Assembly: GCA_045636385.1 (NCBI GenBank)
Contig: JAZTXK010000022.1
Span: 1 to 32,290 of the forward strand
Length of the DNA stretch: 32,290 nucleotides
Source: CAG-390 sp045636385
GTDB lineage: Bacteria; Bacillota; Clostridia; Oscillospirales; CAG-272
Direction: 5' to 3'
The notes beneath the pieces were generated by a model. That model was not told the origin of the DNA. It did no database searches and was given only the letters and a program-made list of their open reading frames with translations. Positions 15,150-22,456 of this stretch are shown here, in pieces. Positions within the stretch are counted from its first letter, which is position 1. Each line of letters starts with the position of its first letter. The position numbers and the translations under genes are program-made.

Positions 15150-16052
15150 ATGAAACACCTTCTCAAACTCTCCGATCTTACCAAAGAAGAACTTTATTCC
15201 ATACTCGACCTCGCCGACGAGCTCAAGGCTGAGCGCAAGGCGGGCATCAAGAAGCCCTATCTCGCGGGCAAGACCCTCGGAATGATCTTCCGCAAGTCCT
15301 CGACCCGTACCCGCGTTTCCTTTGAGGTGGGTATCCACGAGCTCGGCGGAAAAGGTCTCTTCCTTTCCTCCAACGATCTGCAGATCGGCAGAGGTGAAGA
15401 AACCGCAGACACCATCCGCGTACTTTCCCGCTACCTCGACGGCATTATGATCCGTACCTTCGACCAGAAAGAGGTCGAGGATATGGCAGAATTCGGCTCG
15501 ATCCCGATAATCAACGGTCTTACCGACTACGCTCACCCCTGCCAGGTTCTTGCCGACCTTCAGACCATCCGCGAGCTTCGCGGCGATCTTGAGGGCAAGA
15601 AGCTCTGCTTCATCGGCGACGGCAACAATATGGCAAACTCCCTCATCGTCGGCTGTATCCTCGCCGGAATGAGCGTTGCGATCGCTTGTCCCGCAAACTA
15701 CAAGCCCGATGCGGAAATTATGAAGTGGGCAGAGGCTACCGGACGCTTCCTTTGCACCGAGTCGATCGAAGAAGCCGCAAAGGACGCCGACGCGCTCTAC
15801 ACCGACGTTTGGGCGTCGATGGGTCAGGAGGGCGAGGCGGCTATCAGACGCAAGGCATTCGAGGGATATCAGATCAACTCCACCGTTATGACCTACGCGA
15901 AGCCCGACGCGCTCGTGCTCCACTGTCTCCCCGCACACCGCGAGGAGGAGATCACGAGCGAGGTCTTCGAGGCGCACGCCGCAGAGATCTTCGAGGAAGC
16001 TGAAAACCGTCTGCACGCGCAGAAGGCTGTTATGGTCAAGCTGATGGCGTAA
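15150..16052 (+). CDS. argF: Ornithine carbamoyltransferase
   Basis: This enzyme condenses ornithine with carbamoyl phosphate to citrulline. It has 300 residues with all family signatures: SSTRTR (carbamoyl-phosphate loop, residues 50-55), AHPCQVLADLQT, FIGDGNNMANSL and HCLPAHREEEI near the C-terminus. It lies 20 bases after argD with an AAAGGG site. Together with argC, argJ, argB and argD it completes the pathway from glutamate to citrulline; argG and argH lie elsewhere. The next gene, a transporter, starts nine bases later. Confidence 0.96.
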   Translation: MKHLLKLSDLTKEELYSILDLADELKAERKAGIKKPYLAGKTLGMIFRKSSTRTRVSFEVGIHELGGKGLFLSSNDLQIGRGEETADTIRVLSRYLDGIMIRTFDQKEVEDMAEFGSIPIINGLTDYAHPCQVLADLQTIRELRGDLEGKKLCFIGDGNNMANSLIVGCILAGMSVAIACPANYKPDAEIMKWAEATGRFLCTESIEEAAKDADALYTDVWASMGQEGEAAIRRKAFEGYQINSTVMTYAKPDALVLHCLPAHREEEITSEVFEAHAAEIFEEAENRLHAQKAVMVKLMA

Positions 16053-16061
16053 AAACCGCAA

Positions 16062-16952
16062 ATGGGTTATATTTTCCTCGCAATCGCACTGCTGACAAAT
16101 AATATCAAGGGCTATTGCGGAAAGCAGATGAGCCGTTATTCGGCAAAGCTGAACGATACCCTGCTCATCTGCTTCTTCCGAATGCTTATGTGCATCGGCA
16201 CCTCGGCGATCATCCTTGCCGTCACGGGCGGATTTTTCGGGCTTGAAATCACCCCGAAGCTGATCGGTTACGCCGCTTTTTCGGGCATTTCGACGGCAAT
16301 TCTCGTTGCCGCGTGGCTCTTTGCCGCCAATTCAAGCGGGTATATGATGCTCGAGGTCTTTCAGATGCTCGGTGTCGGCGTGACTATCCTTATGAGCTTC
16401 GTCATTTATAAGGAAGAAATAACCGTGCGCGACCTCATCGGCTTCGCCGTGCTCGTTTTCGCCGCGTATCTTATGCACGCGGGCACGAAGGTTAAGCCGA
16501 CGCTCAAAGTGCTCGCCGTTGTCATCCTCTGCGGACTTGCCAACGGAATGACCGACTTTTCGCAGAAAGCCTTCATTTATTCGGGACTTGATACCACAAC
16601 GGCACAGTTCCAGCTCTGCTCATACGTTTTCGCCGCAGGCACGCTCATCGTCCTCTATACCGCAATGACCGCGGGTAAGAAAAAGGAAGCCGGCGACGGC
16701 GGCGCGGTCGCGATACTGAAAAAGACCTGGTATTTCGTCTTGATAATGGCGGTCTGCCTCTACGCAAACTCCTTTTTCAAGACCGAAGCCGCGAACTACC
16801 TCTCCGCCGCCAAGCTCTACACCCTCAGCCAAGGCGGAACGATGGCGATCGGCACACTGATGTCGGCATTCCTCTTTAAGGAAAAGCTCACGCTAAAATC
16901 GGGAATCAGCATCGCGATTACGTTCTTGGGACTTTTGATAATTAATCTGTAA
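16062..16952 (+). CDS. DMT/EamA-superfamily transporter at the end of the arg operon
   Basis: This 296-residue protein has about ten hydrophobic segments arranged as two fivefold repeats, typical of drug/metabolite (EamA-like) transporters of the inner membrane. It begins nine bases after argF with no evident ribosome site of its own, so coupling to argF is likely. An intrinsic terminator follows the stop. Co-transcription with arginine genes suggests transport of an amino acid or pathway intermediate, but no substrate motif is visible. EamA proteins are often exporters, and this one could be unrelated to arginine. Confidence 0.85.
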   Translation: MGYIFLAIALLTNNIKGYCGKQMSRYSAKLNDTLLICFFRMLMCIGTSAIILAVTGGFFGLEITPKLIGYAAFSGISTAILVAAWLFAANSSGYMMLEVFQMLGVGVTILMSFVIYKEEITVRDLIGFAVLVFAAYLMHAGTKVKPTLKVLAVVILCGLANGMTDFSQKAFIYSGLDTTTAQFQLCSYVFAAGTLIVLYTAMTAGKKKEAGDGGAVAILKKTWYFVLIMAVCLYANSFFKTEAANYLSAAKLYTLSQGGTMAIGTLMSAFLFKEKLTLKSGISIAITFLGLLIINL

Positions 16953-16954
16953 TA

Positions 16955-16990
16955 AAAAATGCAAGCCGAAAATTGGCTTGCATTTTTAGT
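16955..16990 (+). terminator. Terminator of the arginine operon
   Basis: The stem AAAAATGCAAGCC (16955-16967) pairs with GGCTTGCATTTTT (16975-16987), with a 7-base loop, just after the transporter stop codon. Confidence 0.9.
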
Positions 16991-17000
16991 TTTAAAAAAG

Positions 17001-17168
17001 GCGGAAAGTTTTTGAAGATTCTTAAGGAACTTTTCGAAAAAAGTTCCTTAAGCCGCCCTCCGCAGAGGGCGGAAAACTCTCCGTGCTTCAAGCGGGCGAC
17101 GCCCCGTCGACCGCTTGGAAGGAGTAAAACCTCCCCTCGCGGGGAGGTTTTCGCTCCTTCACCCTCCC
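17001..17168 (+). repeat. Modular hairpin element, family A copy 4 (A4)
   Basis: The stems are TTAAGGAACTTTT/AAAAGTTCCTTAA, CGCCCTC/GAGGGCG, CAAGCGG/CCGCTTG enclosing CGACG/CGTCG, and a terminal GGAG..CTCC stem enclosing AAACCTCCC/GGGAGGTTT. The third stem is fully different from the CGGAATG/CATTCCG of A3. Its end overlaps the stop codon of the converging gene at 17159. Confidence 0.85.
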
Positions 17169-17797
17169 GGCCAACCTTCCTGCAATTCGACCTCTACGGC
17201 AACGCCATACTTGAAATATATATAATACCAAAGCGACTCGTCGTTTCCCAAATAGTCCATAGCATCTTCGCGTATCATATATTTGGCTAAGGTCGGGGCA
17301 TTTTCCTCGTTGCGGTATAATGCCCAAAATTCACCGTACCTCTCTTCGATCTCCTCGGGCGTGCTTCCGATGATCTCGCGATCTTTGTAGGGGTAAAAGG
17401 TAGGATACGTGTAGTTGAAAAGGATCACAGCAGTCACGACGATCAGTACCGCCGACGCGATAACCGAAAACAGAATTGTGATCTCTTTTTTGCTCGATTT
17501 TCTAATATACGCAACGAGCGAATCAATTATCCACCAAATCGCCCAACCGCCGGCGCAAGGAAGCGCCAAAAATCCCGAATAGATCGCATAAATAAAGAAA
17601 ATGGGTGCGTAATAATCACCGATGAAAGAAGCCAAAACCAATATAGCCGCCGTGCCCGCAAACAATCCGAAAGGAATCAGACGTATCCAAAGCCTTTTCG
17701 CCTTGAAGCAAAGCAAAAGCTGAATCGACAGCAAAATAAGAAACACCATCGAAACAAAAATCTCTGTCTTGATGTCAAGCGATCCGATACGTATCAT
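17159..17797 (-). CDS. Hypothetical multi-pass membrane protein, 212 aa
   Basis: No family is recognised. Four hydrophobic helices occupy roughly the first 135 residues, followed by an outside-or-inside soluble tail of about 80 residues rich in Tyr and Glu (STPEEIEERYGEFWALYRNEENAP). The start has a GGAGG site seven bases upstream. The final codons and TGA lie in the last bases of the repeat element at 17001-17168, so the C-terminus EGWPGG is at least partly set by the repeat boundary and may not be ancestral. The gene is isolated and convergent with the arginine operon. Confidence 0.7.
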   Translation of the reverse strand: MIRIGSLDIKTEIFVSMVFLILLSIQLLLCFKAKRLWIRLIPFGLFAGTAAILVLASFIGDYYAPIFFIYAIYSGFLALPCAGGWAIWWIIDSLVAYIRKSSKKEITILFSVIASAVLIVVTAVILFNYTYPTFYPYKDREIIGSTPEEIEERYGEFWALYRNEENAPTLAKYMIREDAMDYLGNDESLWYYIYFKYGVAVEVELQEGWPGG

Positions 17798-17907
17798 GCT
17801 GAACCTCCAATCAATTTCATTAACTGCATTATATCATATTTGGGGGCTCAAATCAAGATTGAGGGATATTTTAATGTTTCGGGAGTGTAAATTTTCTCTA
17901 ATACCAT

Positions 17908-18158
17908 AGGAGTGAAGGAGCGAAAATCTCCCGCAAGGGGAGATTTTACTCCTTCCAAACAGCCGACGGGGCGTCGTCTGTTTTAAGCATAAGGGTATTT
18001 CGACCTCTGCGGAGGTCGACTTAAGGCTCCGCCTTAAGAATCTGCGCGGCTCTGGCGGTTTTCCGAAGGAAAATGGAGGCGGAGCCGACAAAACAGAGTC
18101 GCAGCTTGCCGAAGGCAAGCATAACTTTCTAGAAAAGTTTGATCAAAACTTTCCGCTG
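17908..18158 (-). repeat. Modular hairpin element, family A copy 5 (A5) with extra submodule
   Basis: In minus orientation, the terminal stem GGAG..CTCC encloses AAAATCTCCC/GGGAGATTTT. Then come AAACAG/CTGTTT, CGACCTC/GAGGTCG, and TTAAGG/CCTTAA. A submodule of about 77 bp follows (18046-18122) with GTTTTCC/GGAAAA and GCTTGCC/GGCAAGC hairpins, shared closely with the copy at 30371-30668. It occupies most of the gene-free stretch 17798-18233. Confidence 0.85.
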
Positions 18159-18173
18159 GTTTTCAATAAAATC

Positions 18174-18208
18174 AAAAAAATCCGCCGATTTTCGGCGGAT
18201 TTTTTCCT
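18174..18208. terminator. Bidirectional intrinsic terminator
   Basis: The stem AAAAAATCCGCCGA (18175-18188) pairs with TCGGCGGATTTTTT (18192-18205), a very tight hairpin with T tracts on both strands. It lies 29 bp past the stop of the minus-strand gene 18234-18758. Confidence 0.9.
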
Positions 18209-18233
18209 TAATTATTCATTATTAACTATTATC

Positions 18234-18758
18234 TCAATAAAGCCTTCCGCGTCTCATTCCGATCGCCTCGAAGAATACGGCGATAAGCACGAATACGATC
18301 GAAAGCACGCCCCCGAAGGATTCGCCCTCGCCTACTCTGTTTGCGATAAGGCAAAGGACGCTCGCGCCAAGGCAGAAGAACATCAGCACGCGGCGGGTGT
18401 TGAGGATGCCCGTTACGGTCAGAATGTAGACAATCGCAAATATCGCGTAAAGGAGTGTGACCGTCACCGCCTGCCAGAGTTCAAGACCGACGGCGCGGAA
18501 AATTATATAAAGCGAACCGCCGACGATGGGGAATACCGTCGGGATAAGGCTCTTTTTTCTTGTAATAAGCATTGCGCCGAAGATGACGCAGCAAAGCGCG
18601 GGCACTAAAAGCTCGAGCAAAAGGTCAACGAACAAAAATTCTCCGCTATATGAGAGAACGAATCCGACCGTCCTGACAGCCGCTGCGGCAAAGAAAAGGA
18701 GCGCCGCCGCGATGGCAAATGGAGAGTCGGGAGAGAGTGTACGTCTGTTATAGGACAT
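18234..18758 (-). CDS. Hypothetical membrane protein, 174 aa
   Basis: This protein of about six hydrophobic helices has almost no soluble loops and no recognised family. It begins MSYNRRTLSPDSPFAIAAALLFF and ends in a short basic tail (GMRRGRLY), so the C-terminus is probably cytoplasmic. A GGGAG ribosome site precedes the ATG, a near-consensus promoter lies about 85 bp upstream, and a strong terminator follows. It is therefore a self-contained transcription unit. Confidence 0.75.
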   Translation of the reverse strand: MSYNRRTLSPDSPFAIAAALLFFAAAAVRTVGFVLSYSGEFLFVDLLLELLVPALCCVIFGAMLITRKKSLIPTVFPIVGGSLYIIFRAVGLELWQAVTVTLLYAIFAIVYILTVTGILNTRRVLMFFCLGASVLCLIANRVGEGESFGGVLSIVFVLIAVFFEAIGMRRGRLY

Positions 18759-18841
18759 TTTTTTCTCCCGTGTGTACGAAATTTATAGTAAAGGCGAAAA
18801 ATGCAACATTTGGTGTTTTTTCGTCGAATTATCTACTATAT

Positions 18842-18870
18842 ATTGTACTATGTAGTTTGCCGTTTGTCAA
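18842..18870 (-). promoter_or_regulatory. Sigma-A promoter for the 18234-18758 gene
   Basis: On the minus strand TTGACA (18870-18865), a 17-base spacer and TACAAT (18847-18842). The leader of about 75 bases shows no obvious fold. Confidence 0.8.
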
Positions 18871-18924
18871 GTGTTTTATGCAAATTTGTTTGATGAATTT
18901 CTAATATTTTTTAGGGAGAACGAC

Positions 18925-19443
18925 TTACTTTTTATAAAAACTTGAGATCTCGCCGACGAGCTCCGAAACGGGCTTGGTCGAATCAATACGGAGGACGGGA
19001 CAGGTGCATTTCGGCAACCAATTTTCGATCTTTTCAGGCGTTCTTTTTGCGGCAAAGGCGAAGAAATTCTCCTCGCTTTCGTAAAGATCACCGCCCGGAA
19101 GCACTCTCTCACCGAAGCGGTCAACGCTCCTCTGCCTTATGCGGCCCATTCGAAGCTCTTTCGGTGCTTCGAGGTAAACGACGAGGCTATAATACTCTTC
19201 GATCAAAGCAAAATCCGCGCAGACCGCGGATAGCACGAAGCTCCCGTGCTTTTCGATATCGGCGAGCATCAGCCGCTCAACTTCGTCACGGTCGCGCGGG
19301 GTATCAAACGCGCCCGCAGTTGGAAAATAATAATCCTCGACGTCAATGCGGAAATATCCGAGGCACTCTGCAAGCGCACGCCCGAGAGTGGTTTTTCCGC
19401 TGCCGTTGAGCCCGACGATGGCGATTCCTTTTGGCGTAGTCAT
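18925..19443 (-). CDS. Small P-loop kinase coupled to the HEPN/MNT operon
   Basis: 172 residues with a Walker A motif IVGLNGSGKTT at the N-terminus, a YFRIDVEDYYF strand typical of adenylate- or nucleoside-kinase-like folds, and a lid-like Arg cluster (MGRIRQRSVDRFGERV). No specific substrate can be assigned. A TTG-started extension to 19467 exists, but the ATG at 19443 overlaps the HEPN stop as ATGA and is preferred; there is no strong ribosome site, which fits translational coupling. Its position as the third gene of a toxin-antitoxin operon is unusual. It may be cargo, a toxin modulator or an unrelated nucleotide kinase. Confidence 0.8.
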   Translation of the reverse strand: MTTPKGIAIVGLNGSGKTTLGRALAECLGYFRIDVEDYYFPTAGAFDTPRDRDEVERLMLADIEKHGSFVLSAVCADFALIEEYYSLVVYLEAPKELRMGRIRQRSVDRFGERVLPGGDLYESEENFFAFAAKRTPEKIENWLPKCTCPVLRIDSTKPVSELVGEISSFYKK

Positions 19444-19775
19444 TGTATTTTTTCGAGTAATTTGCAAAGTTCCGGGATGTTTTGTGTGACGGTTTGATAA
19501 ACAATGTCGAGTTTAACATCCCCGTATTCGTGTACTATTCTGTTACGCATTCCTTTCATAGCCTGCCATGAGATTTCTTTATGGTTTGATTTGAATTCAA
19601 GAGTGAGTTTTGCCGAATTTTCCGAAATCTGAATCAAGCGAAAAAGGATCGAATCGCATAAGATCTCGTTGTTTTCAAGCTCCTCGAGAGTCAAATTTTT
19701 CGTATGGGATATAATAAATCTTAAGTCTTTGAGTATTTTTTCGACATAATAAGCATCGTTTTTAATATTATCCAT
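19440..19775 (-). CDS. HEPN-domain toxin, HepT-like
   Basis: 111 residues, all helical. The HEPN ribonuclease motif R-X4-H is present in KGMRNRIVHEYGDV. The Tyr two residues after the His fits the RX4HXY form, in which the cognate MNT protein AMPylates the tyrosine to neutralise the toxin (established for MntA/HepT). It overlaps the MNT gene by 8 bp at its start and the kinase by 4 bp at its end. It likely cleaves RNA when free and is inactive in the MNT complex. Confidence in the family is high; activity is inferred. Confidence 0.9.
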   Translation of the reverse strand: MDNIKNDAYYVEKILKDLRFIISHTKNLTLEELENNEILCDSILFRLIQISENSAKLTLEFKSNHKEISWQAMKGMRNRIVHEYGDVKLDIVYQTVTQNIPELCKLLEKIQ

Positions 19776-20238
19776 AAATTTTTATTCCGTCCTTCAATAT
19801 TTCGTTCGTCAGTTCGAAATTGCCCTCTAACTGTCTTTGATCAAGCAAATCGACCTTTTTTCCCAACTGTTCGCGCAGTTCTTCAATCAATCCAAAAAAA
19901 TGAAGTCCCGTTACAGACGTATTGACAAACAAATCAACATCGCTTGAAGGGGTGGCTTTGCCCTTGGCATACGAACCGAACAGATAGCAATACTCCACCG
20001 GATAAGCGGAGAATACCGATACGCAAATATTTCTGATTTCATCTAAAGTCAACACGCCGTTTTCTTCATCCACGTATCCGTAGGTATAAAGCTTGTCGAT
20101 AATATACTGATATTTTACACTGGACTGCTTTCGGGGATCGTTTTCATAATTTGAGTAAGTTCTCAGCGGCACGCCAACAAAATCTGCGGCTTGTTGCTGC
20201 GTAATCCCTTTGTTTTTTCTCAATTCGCGTATTGTCAT
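19768..20238 (-). CDS. HTH-fused MNT nucleotidyltransferase antitoxin, MntA-like
   Basis: 156 residues. Residues 1-60 form an XRE-type helix-turn-helix (TIRELRKNKGITQQQAADFV, then RTYSNYEND). The second half is a minimal nucleotidyltransferase with GSYAKGKATPSSDVDLFV, the GSX10DXD catalytic motif. The start at 20238 is preferred because GGAGGTGAT lies seven bases upstream; a longer frame from 20253 would translate the ribosome site itself. The HTH fusion gives the antitoxin its own DNA-binding domain, and two palindromes lie in the promoter region, so autoregulation is likely. It is co-transcribed with the HEPN toxin and a kinase. Confidence 0.9.
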   Translation of the reverse strand: MTIRELRKNKGITQQQAADFVGVPLRTYSNYENDPRKQSSVKYQYIIDKLYTYGYVDEENGVLTLDEIRNICVSVFSAYPVEYCYLFGSYAKGKATPSSDVDLFVNTSVTGLHFFGLIEELREQLGKKVDLLDQRQLEGNFELTNEILKDGIKIYG

Positions 20239-20257
20239 AATATCACCTCCCATATAT

Positions 20258-20286
20258 ATTATAACACATTATTTGAAATTATGCAA
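20258..20286 (-). promoter_or_regulatory. Promoter of the MNT/HEPN operon
   Basis: On the minus strand TTGCAT (20286-20281), a 17-base spacer and TATAAT (20263-20258). The -35 hexamer is itself part of a third TGCAAT half-site related to the operators just upstream. Confidence 0.75.
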
Positions 20287-20294
20287 TAGAAATA

Positions 20295-20342
20295 TGCAAT
20301 AATTGCACATTTGTTGATTAATAATATGCAATTATTGCATAT
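20295..20342. promoter_or_regulatory. Paired palindromic operators for the HTH antitoxin
   Basis: TGCAATAATTGCA (20295-20307) and TGCAATTATTGCA (20327-20339) are perfect 13-bp palindromes. The second extends to 19 bp (ATATGCAAT-T-ATTGCATAT). Their centres are 32 bp apart, about three helical turns, and a further TGCAAT half-site overlaps the -35. They are most simply binding sites for the XRE domain of the MNT protein. Confidence 0.7.
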
Positions 20343-20372
20343 TTTGGTTGCATATTTAAGAGCGAAAGAATT

Positions 20373-20916
20373 CTGAACCTGTATTTGCGCGCATAATTTG
20401 TGCTATATTTTAATTTGGCGGTGGCGCGAGTTTTTGTGTCATTCCGCAAGCGAATGACACGGGGGGTCGAGTTTTACCGAACGGGGTGGCACGAAAAAAG
20501 CACCGAAGCTTTGCTTCGGTGCAGCTCCCGAACTGTGTTCAGGTGCAAGGTATATTCCCCGGGACTCTGAACCCATAGCTCGCGCATAATTGGGTTTGAT
20601 AATTTTGTGCTGCGGTGGCGCGAGCAGTGATGTGTTTTCGCTTGCGAAAACACATCGGGGTTCGAGTTATACCGAACGGGGTGGCATAACAAAAGCCCAC
20701 AGCTTTGCTTCGGTTCAGCTCCCGAACCAAGTTTAGGTGTGGGGTATATTCCCCGGGACTCTGAACCCGAAACTCGCGCATAATTTGTGCTATATTTTAA
20801 TTTGGCGGTGGCGCGAGTTCTTGTGTCATTCCGCAAGCGGAATGACACGGGGGTTCGAGTTATACCGAACGGGGTGGCATAACAAAAGCCCACAGCTTTG
20901 CTGTGGGCTTTTGTTA
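20373..20916. repeat. Three-unit tandem hairpin array downstream of tRNA-Arg
   Basis: Units begin at 20389, 20582 and 20776 (GCGCATAAT), giving a period of 193-194 bp; the last is cut short by the tRNA. Each has GGYGGTGGCGCGAG, a covarying palindrome (GTGTCATTC/GAATGACAC, TGTTTTCG/CGAAAACA, GTGTCATTCCG/CGGAATGACAC), TTCGAGTTATACCGAACGGG, then a terminator-like hairpin. In unit 2 the hairpin arms do not match: one is like unit 3 and the other like unit 1. No coding gene is supported here. Confidence 0.8.
20877..20916 (-). terminator. Terminator of tRNA-Arg
   Basis: The stem AACAAAAGCCCACAG (about 20881-20895) pairs with CTGTGGGCTTTTGTT (about 20901-20915). On the minus strand the T-rich arm follows directly on the tRNA CCA end. 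Confidence 0.85.
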
Positions 20917-20993
20917 TGGCGCGCCGTGAGGGACTCGAACCCCCGGCCTTTTGGTTCGTAGCCAAACACTCTATCCGGCTGAGCTAACGGCGC
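20917..20993 (-). tRNA. tRNA-Arg (anticodon ACG)
   Basis: The minus strand reads GCGCCGT for the acceptor stem, D-arm GCTC..GAGT, anticodon arm TTGG-CTACGAA-CCAA with anticodon ACG, T-arm GGGGG-TTCGAGT-CCCTC and ACGGCGC-G with an encoded CCA (20919-20917). All four arms pair. ACG is normally deaminated to ICG and reads CGU/CGC/CGA arginine codons. Confidence 0.95.
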
Positions 20994-21023
20994 ATTTCGT
21001 TATATCTCGTATAACGCTTAAAT

Positions 21024-21052
21024 ATTATATCACAAAAGTACCCGTTTGTCAA
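21024..21052 (-). promoter_or_regulatory. Consensus sigma-A promoter of tRNA-Arg
   Basis: On the minus strand TTGACA (21052-21047), a 17-base spacer and TATAAT (21029-21024), a perfect consensus about 30 bp upstream of the mature tRNA end. Confidence 0.9.
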
Positions 21053-21100
21053 GCCTTTTTGCAAAAATATTTTTATAAAAACTAAAATTTCCGCACAGAG

Positions 21101-21298
21101 GGGTGACAGAGCACAACCCTTCCCTACATTCGGGAAGGGTTGACTCTGTCCAAAATCGAGAAGCAAAGCTTCACGATTTTGAAGCGCGGTGGCGCGAGCT
21201 TAAGCTCGCGCATTAAATCGAGACGCTGTCTCGAGCTCTGTTTAAGAAACTTTTCGAGAAAAGTTTCTTAAAAATCTTCAAAAGCTTTCATCACCGCT
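21101..21298 (-). repeat. Modular hairpin element, family B copy 2 (B2)
   Basis: The terminal stem GACAGAG/CTCTGTC encloses CAACCCTTCCC/GGGAAGGGTTG (loop TACATTC, the same loop as B1). Then come GAAGC/GCTTC, GCGAGCTTAAGCTCGC, CGAGAC/GTCTCG and TTAAGAAACTTTT/AAAAGTTTCTTAA. The central parts match B3 at 26001-26178. It fills the gene-free stretch between the tRNA promoter and the gene at 21318. Confidence 0.85.
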
Positions 21299-21317
21299 TG
21301 GGGCAGGTGTTTTTTAT

Positions 21318-22442
21318 TTACTTCAGCTCAGAGCTGTTATTGAGAATAAGAGTGCTGTAAAGGAAGAGCACGTCTGCGTTCTCGAAGTTTACGCCCATCA
21401 GAAGGATCTGGGGGATCTGATAACGGATGTCGATGACGGTGATCTTGTCGTAGTCCTCAACCATGAGGGGGAGGATGCTTCTGCCGTAGGAGTCACGGAA
21501 GATAACGAGTTCCTTATCTGTCTTTGCGTTCGGGTTCTCGATGGTTACCTTCGAAAGCTCGCCCGAAAGGAACATATCGTATGCGTCCTTGCCGTGTGCC
21601 TTTTCCATATCGTAAAGGCTGATCTCCTTGCCGCCATGCTCCCAGTCGATTACCTTGACGTTTTCAAGGTTGGAGTTGGTGAGGTAATAGATGGTTTCGG
21701 GATCGAGGGGCTTGGGGGAACGGCCTGCGTATACGCCGTAGAAATCTACGTCAAGCTCCTTCTTCTCGAAGGTGCTCGAGTAATTACCGCCCATACCGTT
21801 GACGAGCTTCTCCGCGATCTTTACGAGCTGCTCCTGACGCCAGTGTGTGTCGCTTGCGTAGAAGTCCTCGACCGCGAGGCTGTCCTTGATGTTGATATAC
21901 TCCATAAACTCAACGTTCGAGAGCATCTTTTCGATAAACTCGTCATAGTCCATCGAGAGGTAGCCGTTTGCCTCGGAGAGGAAGTAGCCCTTGTCGGGGA
22001 TGATCGACATATAGGGCTTGATTCCCTTATCCTTGAGGTACTTCTCGTAGATGAAGGTCAGCTTTTCAGCCGCGTGCTTGATCGATTCCTCATCGATCTT
22101 CTCCTGCATCTCTGCCGCAACGCCGTCTACGACGTAAACGCCGTCCTTATCCGACTTGTTGAACACGTAGGTGTTAACGAAGGACTTGAGATTGCGGAAG
22201 AAATCGCGGAAGGGGAAGTTATCGGGGGTGTAGTTGTCGTCAAACTGCTTCATAAAGCTGTCGCCGTATTCAAGGCCGTCCTTCATAACCGACTCAAGGC
22301 TGAGAGTGGGGAAGGCTGCGGCGGGGCGGCGCTCGCTGTCAAGAAATTCGGGCTTCGGAAGGACGAGGCAAAGAATTGCAAATCCGAAGACGGCAACACA
22401 GAAAACAACGACGTTCACTATATTTTTGATCTTAGTATTCAT
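21318..22442 (-). CDS. DHHW/AlgJ-like SGNH protein, partner of the acyltransferase
   Basis: 374 residues: a signal-anchor helix at about 7-28, then an extracytoplasmic domain. It carries the DTHW motif (YASDTHWRQEQL) that names the DHHW family and corresponds to the catalytic Asp-x-His of AlgJ/AlgX/DltD-type enzymes. A Ser-containing block IFRDSYGRSILPLM matches the SGNH nucleophile region. The start has AAGGAGG eight bases upstream and lies 14 bp after the MBOAT gene. Such pairs move acyl (usually acetyl) groups across the membrane and place them on an extracellular polymer. The acceptor here, peptidoglycan, teichoic acid or exopolysaccharide, cannot be told. Confidence 0.87.
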   Translation of the reverse strand: MNTKIKNIVNVVVFCVAVFGFAILCLVLPKPEFLDSERRPAAAFPTLSLESVMKDGLEYGDSFMKQFDDNYTPDNFPFRDFFRNLKSFVNTYVFNKSDKDGVYVVDGVAAEMQEKIDEESIKHAAEKLTFIYEKYLKDKGIKPYMSIIPDKGYFLSEANGYLSMDYDEFIEKMLSNVEFMEYINIKDSLAVEDFYASDTHWRQEQLVKIAEKLVNGMGGNYSSTFEKKELDVDFYGVYAGRSPKPLDPETIYYLTNSNLENVKVIDWEHGGKEISLYDMEKAHGKDAYDMFLSGELSKVTIENPNAKTDKELVIFRDSYGRSILPLMVEDYDKITVIDIRYQIPQILLMGVNFENADVLFLYSTLILNNSSELK

Positions 22443-22456
22443 TTGTCTTTACCTCC

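Noticed and set aside
20346..20352. TGCAACC on the minus strand upstream of the MNT operon
   Set aside because: It is part of the TGCAAT-rich operator region and lacks the ECF -10 element at the right distance.
20474..20965. 163-codon open frame on the minus strand over the tandem array
   Set aside because: It starts inside tRNA-Arg, has no ribosome site, and stays open only because the repeat period (193-194 bp) and composition allow it; the peptide merely repeats CYATPFGITRTP-like segments.
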